The notes beneath the pieces were generated by a model that made no database searches, was not told the origin of the DNA, and worked only from the letters and a program-made list of their open reading frames with translations. Positions 1 through 6,735 of a stretch of DNA of 39,855 nt are shown in pieces. Within the stretch, counting starts at the first letter, position 1. Each line of letters starts with the position of its first letter. This stretch comes from Bacteroidaceae bacterium (GTDB lineage Bacteria > Bacteroidota > Bacteroidia > Bacteroidales > Bacteroidaceae), in contig JAGBYI010000213.1 in NCBI GenBank assembly GCA_017628845.1, positions 1-39,855 of the forward strand. The letters are read 5' to 3'. A program made the translations under genes and the position numbers.

Positions 1-117
1 GGTGTTGGGTACCAGTTCTTCCATCTTTTGCCCGCAACAAACCACGGGGACATTGCTGTCAACAACCTTTACGATAACGTTGCCGCAATGGGCACACTTA
101 TAAAACTTGGTTGCCAT
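1..117 (-). CDS. dfx: Desulfoferrodoxin / superoxide reductase, N-terminal part (truncated by window edge)
   Basis: Reading leftward from the ATG at 117 gives 39 residues that start MATKFYKCAHCGNVI and continue to a CCGQKMEELVPN segment. The CxxC pair followed by adjacent CC is the Cys4 iron site of the desulforedoxin-like N-terminal domain of desulfoferrodoxin. This family reduces superoxide to peroxide in the cytoplasm of anaerobes; the catalytic domain lies outside the window. A promoter-like TAAATTTG lies about 60 bases upstream on the same strand. The frame is open to the window edge. Divergent to cysK. Confidence 0.85.
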   Translation of the reverse strand, partial: MATKFYKCAHCGNVIVKVVDSNVPVVCCGQKMEELVPNT

Positions 118-176
118 AATCTTCTTTGTTTTTAGTTCTTGTTATTCTTGTTATGGATTCCTCTTTGAATCCGATG

Positions 177-207
177 CAAATTTATGCCGATTCCTCCAGA
201 TGGCAAT
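177..207 (-). promoter_or_regulatory. Bacteroidetes-type promoter for the superoxide reductase gene
   Basis: On the minus strand ATTG is followed 19 bases later by TAAATTTG, close to the TTTG-N19/20-TAnnTTTG consensus. The leader to the ATG at 117 is about 55 bases and contains a short hairpin (155-172, GGATTC/GAATCC). Confidence 0.5.
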
Positions 208-332
208 CATTTGCGGGCAAGATAATTCAGCTTCTTCACATTATTTAAACTCCTATCACATTCGTTTATTAAAGTGTGCCTCATTTTAGCATTTCTTTAA
301 TGTTCGTGTGGTGCATATTCTAAGGAAATCCT

Positions 333-340
333 TACCTTTG
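333..340 (+). promoter_or_regulatory. -7 box TACCTTTG of cysK
   Basis: TACCTTTG matches TAnnTTTG and sits about 30 bases before the ATG at 371. No clear TTTG is seen 19-21 bases upstream. The box argues against the longer reading frame that opens at 308, since that start would lie upstream of the promoter. Confidence 0.5.
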
Positions 341-370
341 CCTTGCACAACAGAAAAAGAATGTACGGAA

Positions 371-1309
371 ATGGCAAGAATACACGAAAATCTTACAGAA
401 CTCGTGGGGCATACTCCCCTACTCCACCTTGCACGACTCTCTGCTCATTATGGCATAGATGATAGCACGCGGGTGCTGGCAAAACTGGAATACTTCAATC
501 CCGGAGGCAGTGTGAAGGACCGTGTGGCACTGAACATGATTCTGGATGCCGAGTGTCGTGGTGTACTTAAACCTGGAGGTACTATTATAGAGCCTACGAG
601 CGGTAACACCGGTGTGGGGCTTGCATGGATAAGTCGTGTGCGTGGTTATGAGGCTATCATTGTCATGCCCGATACCATGAGCCGTGAGCGCCAGCAATTG
701 CTTCGTGCCGCCGGTGCACAGGTTGTACTTACCTCTGGTACTGAGGGCATGGCGGGTGCTATTGCCGAGGCGGAGCGCTTGCGAGACAGTATGCCCAATT
801 CTGTCATCCTTGGCCAGTTCTCAAATCCTGCCAATCCCGAAGCGCATGTCCTCTCTACGGCACAGGAGATTTGGGACGATACCGACGGACAGGTGGATGT
901 CCTCGTTGCCACCGTTGGCACTGGTGGAACCCTCAGCGGCACTGCCCGAGGTCTCAAGGCACATAACCCGCAACTCCTTGCCATTGCCGTAGAACCCCAG
1001 GAATCCCCTTTGCTCAGTGGAGGCAAGGCCTCTCCGCATGGCATACAGGGCATAGGTGCCAACTTCATCCCCAAGAACTATGACTCCAACGTTGTTGACC
1101 GCATAATGCAGGTTTCTACAGAAGAAGCCATGCAAATGGGGCGCCTGCTTTCCCATCACGAAGGCCTCATCACGGGCATCTCTTCCGGTGCTGCCGTTCA
1201 TGCTGCCCTCACCTTTGCCCTTACCCCGGAGGCCAAGGGCAAAACCATCGTTGTCGTATTGCCCGACACGGGAGAGCGCTATCTCAGCACTCAGTTATAC
1301 GGAGGATAA
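371..1309 (+). CDS. cysK: Cysteine synthase A (O-acetylserine sulfhydrylase)
   Basis: A 312-residue PLP enzyme that makes L-cysteine from O-acetylserine and sulfide in the cytoplasm. Visible motifs: PLP lysine K49 in PGGSVKDR, substrate loop EPTSGNTG at 74-81, phosphate-binding GTGGTLSG at 183-190 and GISSGAA near 269-275. Length and order are those of a full CysK. The frame is open from 308, but the family N-terminus (MARIHENLTELVGHTPL) begins at 371 and the putative -7 box lies between the two ATGs. It is followed directly by the palindrome array. CysM is the only realistic alternative; the motifs do not separate the two with certainty. Confidence 0.93.
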   Translation: MARIHENLTELVGHTPLLHLARLSAHYGIDDSTRVLAKLEYFNPGGSVKDRVALNMILDAECRGVLKPGGTIIEPTSGNTGVGLAWISRVRGYEAIIVMPDTMSRERQQLLRAAGAQVVLTSGTEGMAGAIAEAERLRDSMPNSVILGQFSNPANPEAHVLSTAQEIWDDTDGQVDVLVATVGTGGTLSGTARGLKAHNPQLLAIAVEPQESPLLSGGKASPHGIQGIGANFIPKNYDSNVVDRIMQVSTEEAMQMGRLLSHHEGLITGISSGAAVHAALTFALTPEAKGKTIVVVLPDTGERYLSTQLYGG

Positions 1310-1313
1310 ACCG

Positions 1314-1375
1314 CTGTTGCCCTATCAACAGTGTTCTGTTGTCGAGACAACAGTGCCTTGTTGTCGGGACAACAA
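1314..1375. repeat. Tandem array of three 18-bp palindromes at 22-bp pitch
   Basis: Units begin at 1314, 1336 and 1358, exactly 22 bases apart, with 4-base spacers. Unit 2 is CTGTTGTC-GA-GACAACAG and unit 3 is TTGTTGTC-GG-GACAACAA, both perfect in their arms. The outer pair changes from C/G to T/A while staying complementary. Unit 1 keeps only CTGTTG/CAACAG. The array lies within 70 bases of the cysK stop. A sister array lies at 22392-22475. Confidence 0.8.
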
Positions 1376-1465
1376 AATTAAATGCTCGGGGAGAGCGACA
1401 GGAAGATTACGGGTGATAATGAAAAGAAAATACGTTGACAAGGATGCTTTGCACGAATAAATCCC

Positions 1466-1473
1466 TATCTTTG
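1466..1473 (+). promoter_or_regulatory. Candidate -7 box (TATCTTTG) upstream of structured RNA copy 1
   Basis: TATCTTTG fits TAnnTTTG. A TTTG lies at 1448-1451, only 14 bases upstream, so the -33 element is not ideal. A start near 1480 would give a transcript of about 260 bases ending at the U-tract at 1737-1743. A hairpin (GCGTAT/ATACGC, 1536-1553) lies in its 5' part. Confidence 0.4.
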
Positions 1474-1573
1474 TAGCGTTGAAAAGAATTAACGAATCAT
1501 TAACCACATAAAAACATCATTGCCTATGAAGCATAGCGTATAGTAAGATACGCACATTTAGACATATTGGAAA

Positions 1574-1743
1574 AGCGTTTTAGTCTTATTCATCCTATCT
1601 GAAAGTTTGGCGACTCAAAGGATACTAACATGAATGATACTGAGATGCTCATGCTGGTTAGGCGTGGGCTTTTGGTTATTCTGTTAGTAGGTTACGCCAA
1701 ACACCTCAGATAGGGAATACACTAAAGGTTCCGCGCTTTTTTT
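1574..1743 (+). ncRNA. Structured RNA copy 1: chain of interlocked helices with terminal U-tract
   Basis: Complementary segments in order: S1a 1574-1592, S2a 1594-1602 + 1605-1612 + 1623-1630, S1b 1631-1649, S3a 1662-1668, S2b 1682-1689 + 1695-1702 + 1706-1714, S3b 1730-1736, then seven T. S1 pairs 18 of 19 positions, five of them G-U. S2 is three perfect blocks (CCTATCTGA/TCAGATAGG, GTTTGGCG/CGCCAAAC, TACTAACA/TGTTAGTA). S3 is GCGTGGG with TCCGCGC. S1 crosses S2 and S2 crosses S3, so either a pseudoknot chain or alternative folds. The same order recurs at 33157-33320. The G-U pairs point to RNA rather than DNA function. It could be a free small RNA or a 5' leader controlling the secreted protein at 1842. 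I cannot name the class. Confidence 0.65.
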
Positions 1744-1841
1744 GTGCGTATTTCCAATCTAATTACAAGGAACAACGGAGTAACCCGAAAAGCCGAGAAA
1801 AAGAGTAGGGACAATCTATTGTAATAACCATATATAGTAAT

Positions 1842-2393
1842 ATGAAAAAAATATTGATGTTTGCCGTTGCCATCCTTTCAATTTCGATGTCTGTTTGTGC
1901 TCAAAGTGTTCAAGAACCTGATTTCGAGTTTGAACCATTTGTTGCCAATCTTCAGGATTCCACGTTAGGAGATCCTTTACCATGTGAAAATGCGTATATA
2001 AAGGCCAAGGCAGGCGCAAGTATGTATCTTGTTGGTATTGGTAAGGTGAAGAGTTACTATTATGTTGATGGTGTGTCCAGTTCTCTTGTTTTAGACAAGA
2101 AGTCATGTCTGGTTATCAATTTGGGCGGTCAGTCTCCTTTGCAAACTATATCAATAAACAAGTTTGAGATATTGAAAAAGAAGCGCCGTTTCCAAAATGG
2201 CGAAGTGGGATCCTTCACCGGTGCTTCTGTCAATAACGATGAGGCAGCACAGAGTTTCCGTTACAAGAAATATGGCAATAGCAGCGTGCTTATCCCCTTG
2301 TCTAATTTGGAATCAGGTGAATATTGCTTGAGCATTACCAATTCTATGACTAATTCCAAGTCGGCCAAAGTTTATACTTTCAGCATAAAATAG
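1842..2393 (+). CDS. Small secreted protein of unknown function
   Basis: 183 residues. The first 20 form a signal peptide (MKKILMFAVAILSISMSVCA, then Q), so export across the inner membrane is expected. The mature part is beta-rich, with a GIGKVKSYYYVDG segment, a basic KKKRR stretch and a C-terminal end YTFSIK. From memory it resembles a set of short Bacteroidales secreted proteins with no known role; I cannot verify that here. The gene begins about 100 bases after the U-tract of structured RNA copy 1 and ends in a strong terminator. Base composition is more AT-rich than in neighbouring core genes. Confidence 0.75.
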   Translation: MKKILMFAVAILSISMSVCAQSVQEPDFEFEPFVANLQDSTLGDPLPCENAYIKAKAGASMYLVGIGKVKSYYYVDGVSSSLVLDKKSCLVINLGGQSPLQTISINKFEILKKKRRFQNGEVGSFTGASVNNDEAAQSFRYKKYGNSSVLIPLSNLESGEYCLSITNSMTNSKSAKVYTFSIK

Positions 2394-2422
2394 TGTGCTT
2401 ATATGAAATGAAGCAAAACATG

Positions 2423-2462
2423 TCGGGGAGGTGTAATGATGAAATTACGCCTCCCCGGTTTA
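2423..2462. terminator. Bidirectional terminator hairpin
   Basis: CGGGGAGG...GTAAT pairs with ATTAC...CCTCCCCG around a short loop, followed by a T-rich stretch. It lies between the convergent genes ending at 2393 (+) and 2477 (-) and can serve both. Confidence 0.8.
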
Positions 2463-2476
2463 TGTTTGTTTTATAC

Positions 2477-2974
2477 TTACTTCTTCGCTTCCTGCTCCTT
2501 CCTTGCCGCGGCAATAGAGTCTTCACGCAATTGTCGGTTGATGGCTTCGGTAAGTTCGTCCTCATAGGATTTGGCGGCATCCAATTTCAGGATAGCTTCC
2601 TTGTCCTTCTTGTGCTTCTTCTCTTTCTTGCGTTCTCGCCAAGCAAAGGGGTGCATGATGTAGTCGGTGGCTTTGGAACCCAGAATGTCTGAAACACTCT
2701 TTTGGCGAGGCTGGGTAAGACCGTTGTTCAAGGATTTGTTGATAGCATCCACCACGCGAAGACTGTTGTCGGCTTTTACGCTGACTTCTCCCAACGTGTC
2801 GGTATATGCCACAGAGGTGTCTTGCTTGGTCTTGGTACTATCCATTTGCAAAATGAAAGGCGAAAGGTGAAAACTAAAATCGCTTTCCGTTCTCCATTTG
2901 CCACTCTCCGTTTTCCAGGACGTGAGGGTCAGCATCATTGCCACTATCAGTAGTATGAATGGTATCTTTTTCAT
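2477..2974 (-). CDS. Exported Lys-rich protein of unknown function with repeat-derived segment
   Basis: 165 residues. An N-terminal hydrophobic segment (MKKIPFILLIVAMMLTLTS) suggests export; there is no lipobox cysteine. Residues about 19-42 (WKTESGKWRTES onward) are encoded by the dispersed purine-rich repeat at 2850-2917, so the original start of the mature chain was probably altered by insertion. The C-terminal half is highly charged, with a KKEKKHKKDKE stretch and a helical tail. No known domain recognised. Expression is supported by an excellent promoter at 2998-3029. Confidence 0.65.
   Translation of the reverse strand: MKKIPFILLIVAMMLTLTSWKTESGKWRTESDFSFHLSPFILQMDSTKTKQDTSVAYTDTLGEVSVKADNSLRVVDAINKSLNNGLTQPRQKSVSDILGSKATDYIMHPFAWRERKKEKKHKKDKEAILKLDAAKSYEDELTEAINRQLREDSIAAARKEQEAKK
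2850..2917. repeat. Purine/pyrimidine-tract repeat (family B) inside a coding sequence
   Basis: Short tandem-like units of the type CTTTCCGTTCTCC and CTCCGTTTTCC on the plus strand (GGAAAACGGAGAG on the coding strand). Related copies lie at 25866-25905, 27676-27817, 29443-29551, 31474-31605, 33858-33905 and 34072-34098. The reading frame of the exported protein stays open across it. Confidence 0.65.
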
Positions 2975-2997
2975 GCCAAAGTTTTGTTTTCAAGGGT

Positions 2998-3029
2998 CAA
3001 AGGTACGAATAACGACGTTATGATGCAAA
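2998..3029 (-). promoter_or_regulatory. Promoter of the exported Lys-rich protein
   Basis: On the minus strand TTTG (3029-3026) is followed by exactly 20 bases and TACCTTTG (3005-2998). Full match to the Bacteroidetes consensus; the ATG lies 23 bases further. Confidence 0.75.
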
Positions 3030-3203
3030 TATTTCGCATTCTTTAACTCTTCCACACATTATCTCATTGTACGGTATAGCAATTACAAATATGATTAGGT
3101 GTGAAAAAACTCTTTCTTTCATTTGTCGTTATTCTTTCTTGAAATATATGTACTTTGAGGCTGGCGCCTCGAAGGTATTCACGCTCGGAAATTCTCAAAC
3201 AAG

Positions 3204-3235
3204 TTTGGAATTTCTCTCGCTTATTCGTACCTTTG
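3204..3235 (+). promoter_or_regulatory. Promoter of the M16 peptidase gene, abutting the ATG
   Basis: TTTG (3204-3207), 20-base spacer, TACCTTTG (3228-3235). The ATG begins at 3240, only 4 bases after the box. Transcription should start at or within a few bases of the ATG, implying a leaderless mRNA. Confidence 0.75.
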
Positions 3236-3239
3236 CAAT

Positions 3240-4589
3240 ATGAAATCACTGACATTGGACAACGGCTTGCGTGTGGTGTATGCACCCAGCCCTACGAATA
3301 CGGTGTACCTGGGATTGGTTTTGGATGCCGGCACCAGGGACGAGACAAACGAGGAGAGCGGCATGGCACACTTTGCCGAGCACCTGACATTCAAGGGTAC
3401 GGACAGACGTTCCTCGCGACAGATAATAACCTACATGGAGAGTGTGGGTGGCGACCTGAATGCCTTCACCGGCAAGGAGGAAACGGTGTACTACTGCACT
3501 TGCCAAAAGGAGCACTTCCGTCGTGCCATGGACCTGCTTTTTGATGTAGTGTTCCATAGCAAGTACCCGCAGGAGGAGATGAACAAGGAAGTGGAGGTGG
3601 TCATAGACGAGATAGAGAGCTACAACGACTCGCCATCCGAACTTATCTACGACGACTTCGAGGCAATGCTTTTCCAAGGACACCCTCTTGGCAGAAACAT
3701 CCTGGGCGATGCAGACAGACTTCGAACCTACAAGACAGAGGACGTGCTGAATTATACACACAGGCTTTATGTACCCTCCAATGCCGTGCTCTTTGTCTAT
3801 GGCAATGTATCGGAGAAGGAGATCATGAAACAGATAAGAGTAAAGGACATCGGACCCTCCCCCACGCCCAGTCCTCGCGTCGCAATGGAGATTGCTCCCC
3901 TCATGGAGCACAGATTGACATTCAGTCAATCCTCCAAGGACTCCATTCGCCACAAGGGAGGGGAGTATAATGTCCTGCCGATGGGGCACAAGTCGGTTGT
4001 AACCACTCCCTCCCCTTGCGGGAGGGTTGGGGAGGGGTCCGGGGTCCAGAGGGTCATCCATAAGGACACACACCAGGCGCATATCATGATGGGTGCGCGT
4101 GCCTTTGGCGGCAACCATCCCAAGCACCTTGCCCTGTTCCTTGCCAACAACATCCTGGGAGGTCCCGGGTTGAGCAGCCGTCTGAACCTGGCCCTGAGGG
4201 AGAAACGAGGTCTGGTATACACCGTGGAGAGCACACTGACCACATACACCGACACGGGTGTGTGGGCAATATACTTCGGTTGCGACCACCACGATGCAGA
4301 ACGATGCAAGAGGATAGTAAAGAAGGAATTGCAACGCCTATGCGATGCTCCCCTATCGGACAAGGCACTGGCGGCCGCAAAAAGACAGATAATAGGTCAG
4401 ATAGCCCTGTCGTACGACAACTTTGAGAGCGTGGCAATAGGTATGGGCAAGCGCATGCTGCATTATGGCCGCACGCAAACGAAGGAGAAAATGATAGAGC
4501 GCATCCAGGCACTTACAGCCGAACAGGTGTGGGATGCCGCCAAGGAGGTGTTCAACCCCGAGAGCCTTACCATTCTGGAGTACAGGTAA
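3240..4589 (+). CDS. M16 family zinc metallopeptidase with in-frame 63-residue repeat insert
   Basis: 449 residues. The inverted zinc motif HFAEH is at 44-48, and E124 in VIDEIESYND lies 76 residues after H48, the usual place for the third ligand in the M16/insulinase family. No signal peptide, so probably cytoplasmic. Residues 205-267 are entirely encoded by a 189-bp dispersed element (3852-4040) whose translation is almost identical to a segment of the pseudouridine synthase at 4567-6033. Without it the protein would be about 386 residues, nearer the usual length of small single-domain M16 proteins. The insert falls between the N-terminal catalytic lobe and the second lobe. The 3' end overlaps the convergent gene by 23 bases. 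Confidence 0.88.
   Translation: MKSLTLDNGLRVVYAPSPTNTVYLGLVLDAGTRDETNEESGMAHFAEHLTFKGTDRRSSRQIITYMESVGGDLNAFTGKEETVYYCTCQKEHFRRAMDLLFDVVFHSKYPQEEMNKEVEVVIDEIESYNDSPSELIYDDFEAMLFQGHPLGRNILGDADRLRTYKTEDVLNYTHRLYVPSNAVLFVYGNVSEKEIMKQIRVKDIGPSPTPSPRVAMEIAPLMEHRLTFSQSSKDSIRHKGGEYNVLPMGHKSVVTTPSPCGRVGEGSGVQRVIHKDTHQAHIMMGARAFGGNHPKHLALFLANNILGGPGLSSRLNLALREKRGLVYTVESTLTTYTDTGVWAIYFGCDHHDAERCKRIVKKELQRLCDAPLSDKALAAAKRQIIGQIALSYDNFESVAIGMGKRMLHYGRTQTKEKMIERIQALTAEQVWDAAKEVFNPESLTILEYR
3852..4040 (+). repeat. 189-bp palindrome-ended repeat (family A, copy 1), in frame in M16 peptidase
   Basis: Starts ggaccctccccc and ends ggaggggtcc, with inner inverted CCTCCC/GGGAGG arms. It is 63 codons long with no stop in the used frame. 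About 97% identical by eye to the inverted copy at 5680-5868. Confidence 0.85.
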
Positions 4590-6033
4590 AGCAAAGACGC
4601 TTGCCCGTCTGTGGGTGAGTAAACGAGAGTTCTCCGGCGTGAAGCATGAGGCGCGGAGCACTCTGATTGCCATAGAGGCGGTCGCCAAGGATGGGATTCT
4701 TCAAACCCTCTGCCATGTGCACACGCAACTGATGTGTACGACCTGTATGTGGTGTGAGCAGGAGATGCGCATGCCCGTCCACATTTCCAACGACCTTATA
4801 TCTGGTCAGTGCGCTTTTGCCATTTTCCATGTCCACCACCTGGCGCGGACGGTTGTCCACATCCGGGCGCAAGGGCAAACGGATGTCGCCCTCCTGTCCT
4901 TCGGGCATTTCACCCTCGAGCATGGCTTCGTAATGCTTTTCCACCTCGCGCTGCTCAAACTGGCGGCGTAACTCTGCCTGTACAACGGCACTCTTTGCCA
5001 GTACCAGCAAACCACTGGTATCCTGGTCAAGCCTGTGCACGGACAGGCACCCCGTGATGCTCTCCACCGAGGGCAGGAATTCCTTGCCAGGCACGGAGAG
5101 AAGGCCTGATGGTTTGTTGACCACCATCAGGGAGTCATCCTCGTAGACGGTGGACAGGCGTGACACCAAATCCATATAGTTTCCAAGACGAGGGTCGGCC
5201 TCCACTTCCATGCCCGAAAGCATGTGCGCCAGTATGGGTCGGCACCGGTGTGTGCATGGAGGGTAGAAGCAATTGTCTGCCGAGTTCCATTCGGCTATGG
5301 CCAGTGGGCGTATGCCACGGCGGAAAGCCTCCTGCAAAAGTTTCGGCGCACAACAATCCCCAGCACCGCCTGGAGGCACGGCAGGGGCGAAGATGTCCAG
5401 CAGGTTGGCACTCTCGCCACGCACGTTGAGCACCGAATAACGAGCGAACAACCACCGCTGAAGGGCACGGGAACGCTCCTTACGCTCATGCCGCAGGTCG
5501 CACACCTCGCGGGCAGAAGCCTTGCCCGAATCCAGGTAATGGTTTATGGCACTTATCTCGGCCTCCTCCTTCAGGAAATAACGGCCCTCGCCCTCCTGAA
5601 TGTCAAAGACAGGGGGCACGAACCCCGGTTGACATGTCTTGCCTCCAAGAGTGCCGGAGAAGGCCGCAAGGTAAGAGACGGACCCCTCCCCAACCCTCCC
5701 ACAAGGGGAGGGAGTGGTTACAACCGACTTGTGCCCCATCAGCAGAACATTATACTCCCCTCCCTTGTGGCGAATGGAGTCCTTGGAGGATTGACTGAAT
5801 GTCAATCTGTGCTCCATGAGGGGAGCAATCTCCATTGCGACGCGAGGACTGGGCAGGGGGGAGGGTCCGGCGGTTCCTTCGGGGATGGGTCCTTCGTTGG
5901 TGGGGCTGTAAATCAACACTCCAAACATCTTCCCCTCCCGAACATCCTTTTGCCATTCGGGTACGGAGAGGTAGTACTCCCTGACTTTTTCCATGGCAGG
6001 GATGCACCGAGAGTCGAGGGTATAGATGTTCAT
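4567..6033 (-). CDS. RluA family pseudouridine synthase with repeat insert
   Basis: 488 residues from the ATG at 6033. It converts specific uridines in rRNA or tRNA to pseudouridine. The catalytic signature HRLDQDTSG (Asp about 336) and the downstream GRTHQLRVH segment are clear. The N-terminal part (KMFGVLIYSP, then YLAAFSGTLGGKT and GFVPPVFD) belongs to the long RluA-type proteins that carry an extra N-terminal domain. Residues about 56-118 come from the 189-bp family A element and split a conserved pairing of these two N-terminal segments. A GTG at 6063 overlaps the stop of the upstream gene and is an alternative start adding 10 residues; I prefer the ATG because the family N-terminus is near it. 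Target site unknown. Confidence 0.85.
   Translation of the reverse strand: MNIYTLDSRCIPAMEKVREYYLSVPEWQKDVREGKMFGVLIYSPTNEGPIPEGTAGPSPLPSPRVAMEIAPLMEHRLTFSQSSKDSIRHKGGEYNVLLMGHKSVVTTPSPCGRVGEGSVSYLAAFSGTLGGKTCQPGFVPPVFDIQEGEGRYFLKEEAEISAINHYLDSGKASAREVCDLRHERKERSRALQRWLFARYSVLNVRGESANLLDIFAPAVPPGGAGDCCAPKLLQEAFRRGIRPLAIAEWNSADNCFYPPCTHRCRPILAHMLSGMEVEADPRLGNYMDLVSRLSTVYEDDSLMVVNKPSGLLSVPGKEFLPSVESITGCLSVHRLDQDTSGLLVLAKSAVVQAELRRQFEQREVEKHYEAMLEGEMPEGQEGDIRLPLRPDVDNRPRQVVDMENGKSALTRYKVVGNVDGHAHLLLTPHTGRTHQLRVHMAEGLKNPILGDRLYGNQSAPRLMLHAGELSFTHPQTGKRLCFTCTPEW
5680..5868 (-). repeat. 189-bp palindrome-ended repeat (family A, copy 2), in frame in RluA-like gene
   Basis: Reverse complement of copy 1 with about five base differences and exactly the same length. 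It lies in the same orientation and same frame relative to its gene. The encoded peptide differs from that of copy 1 at two internal positions (T to L and P to L). Confidence 0.85.
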
Positions 6034-6059
6034 AGATGGAGTTTGTGAGAAAATACCGT

Positions 6060-6575
6060 TCACAGATAATACACCGATTCGGGACCCATATTGAAGAGAA
6101 GGTCCACGATGCTCAGGTTGGGGATAAAGTCATGACGTGAGGCAAACATCTGATAGTACGGGGTATCTCTACGCTTGTCCTCGGGCACCAGAGGGAACGG
6201 TTCCAAGAGCCTCATCACCGTCAGGTGCAGGTCGTTGTTGAAGTCGGCAAGACGTTCCCAACGATGCTCATGATAAAAGGGATGGAAATCCTCCACATAA
6301 TAATCAAAATAAGGCGTCTGCCTGTAACTGGACACCAAGGCATTCCAATGCTGATGGCGCCAGTTGCCATGCTCGGAGATAAGGATTTCGCCCACAGGCA
6401 TACGGCCATGCGGATTGACCACAGGAACCGTCAGGGCAAGTGCCCCGTGAGGGGAATCTATGAGGCAACGGTTCATAGAGGTCTGTTTGCGGTAGGGCAC
6501 GGAGAAATCAAGTGAAACCTCCTCGCGAAGCAAACGACGGTAATATTCTATGGAACCCAGATATGCTGTTGTCAT
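6060..6575 (-). CDS. WbqC-like family protein
   Basis: 171 residues from the ATG at 6575. Features typical of the family are the start MTTAYLGSIEYYRRL, the motif NRCLIDSPHGALALTVPV, the HWNAL segment and a conserved YYVEDFHPFY region. WbqC-like proteins are linked by name to O-antigen and surface polysaccharide loci, but their reaction is not established. The frame is open further upstream to 6677, but the promoter (6580-6610) lies inside that extension, so 6575 is the start. The stop overlaps the GTG alternative start of the downstream pseudouridine synthase, suggesting one operon. Confidence 0.85.
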   Translation of the reverse strand: MTTAYLGSIEYYRRLLREEVSLDFSVPYRKQTSMNRCLIDSPHGALALTVPVVNPHGRMPVGEILISEHGNWRHQHWNALVSSYRQTPYFDYYVEDFHPFYHEHRWERLADFNNDLHLTVMRLLEPFPLVPEDKRRDTPYYQMFASRHDFIPNLSIVDLLFNMGPESVYYL

Positions 6576-6579
6576 AAGA

Positions 6580-6610
6580 CAAAAGTATAACTTTTTGCTC
6601 CCGTGGCAAA
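6580..6610 (-). promoter_or_regulatory. Promoter of the WbqC-like gene, abutting the ATG
   Basis: On the minus strand TTTG (6610-6607), 19-base spacer, TACTTTTG (6587-6580), then 4 bases and ATG at 6575. This is the second probable leaderless start in the window. Confidence 0.75.
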
Positions 6611-6693
6611 GGAAAAACATCCCTTTTTGACCAAAGACGAGGGCAAAAACGACAAAAACGGCATTCCAAGAGCACATTTTCAGGAAAAAAGAG

Positions 6694-6701
6694 TATCTTT
6701 G
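6694..6701 (+). promoter_or_regulatory. -7 box TATCTTTG of the GNAT-like gene
   Basis: TATCTTTG lies 34 bases before the ATG at 6736, divergent from the WbqC-like promoter. The -33 region is T-rich (TTTT) rather than exact TTTG. Confidence 0.5.
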
Positions 6702-6735
6702 TGGAGATAATATCCCATTAAAACGTATATTCTAT

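Noticed and set aside
308-370. N-terminal extension of CysK
   Set aside because: The putative -7 box lies inside it and the family N-terminus starts at 371.
1314-1375. CRISPR array
   Set aside because: Repeats are palindromes with fixed 4-base spacers of little variety; spacers are far too short and no cas gene is present.
1574-1743. Known riboswitch upstream of cysK or of the secreted protein
   Set aside because: It lies after cysK, not before it, and the helix order matches none of the riboswitch classes I know.
3150-3180. GAGGC-tggc-GCCTC hairpin before the M16 promoter
   Set aside because: Short, upstream of the promoter, no T-run; too weak to call a terminator or operator.
5224-6048. 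Long plus-strand frame opposite the pseudouridine synthase
   Set aside because: Shadow of a real gene with clear catalytic motifs on the minus strand.
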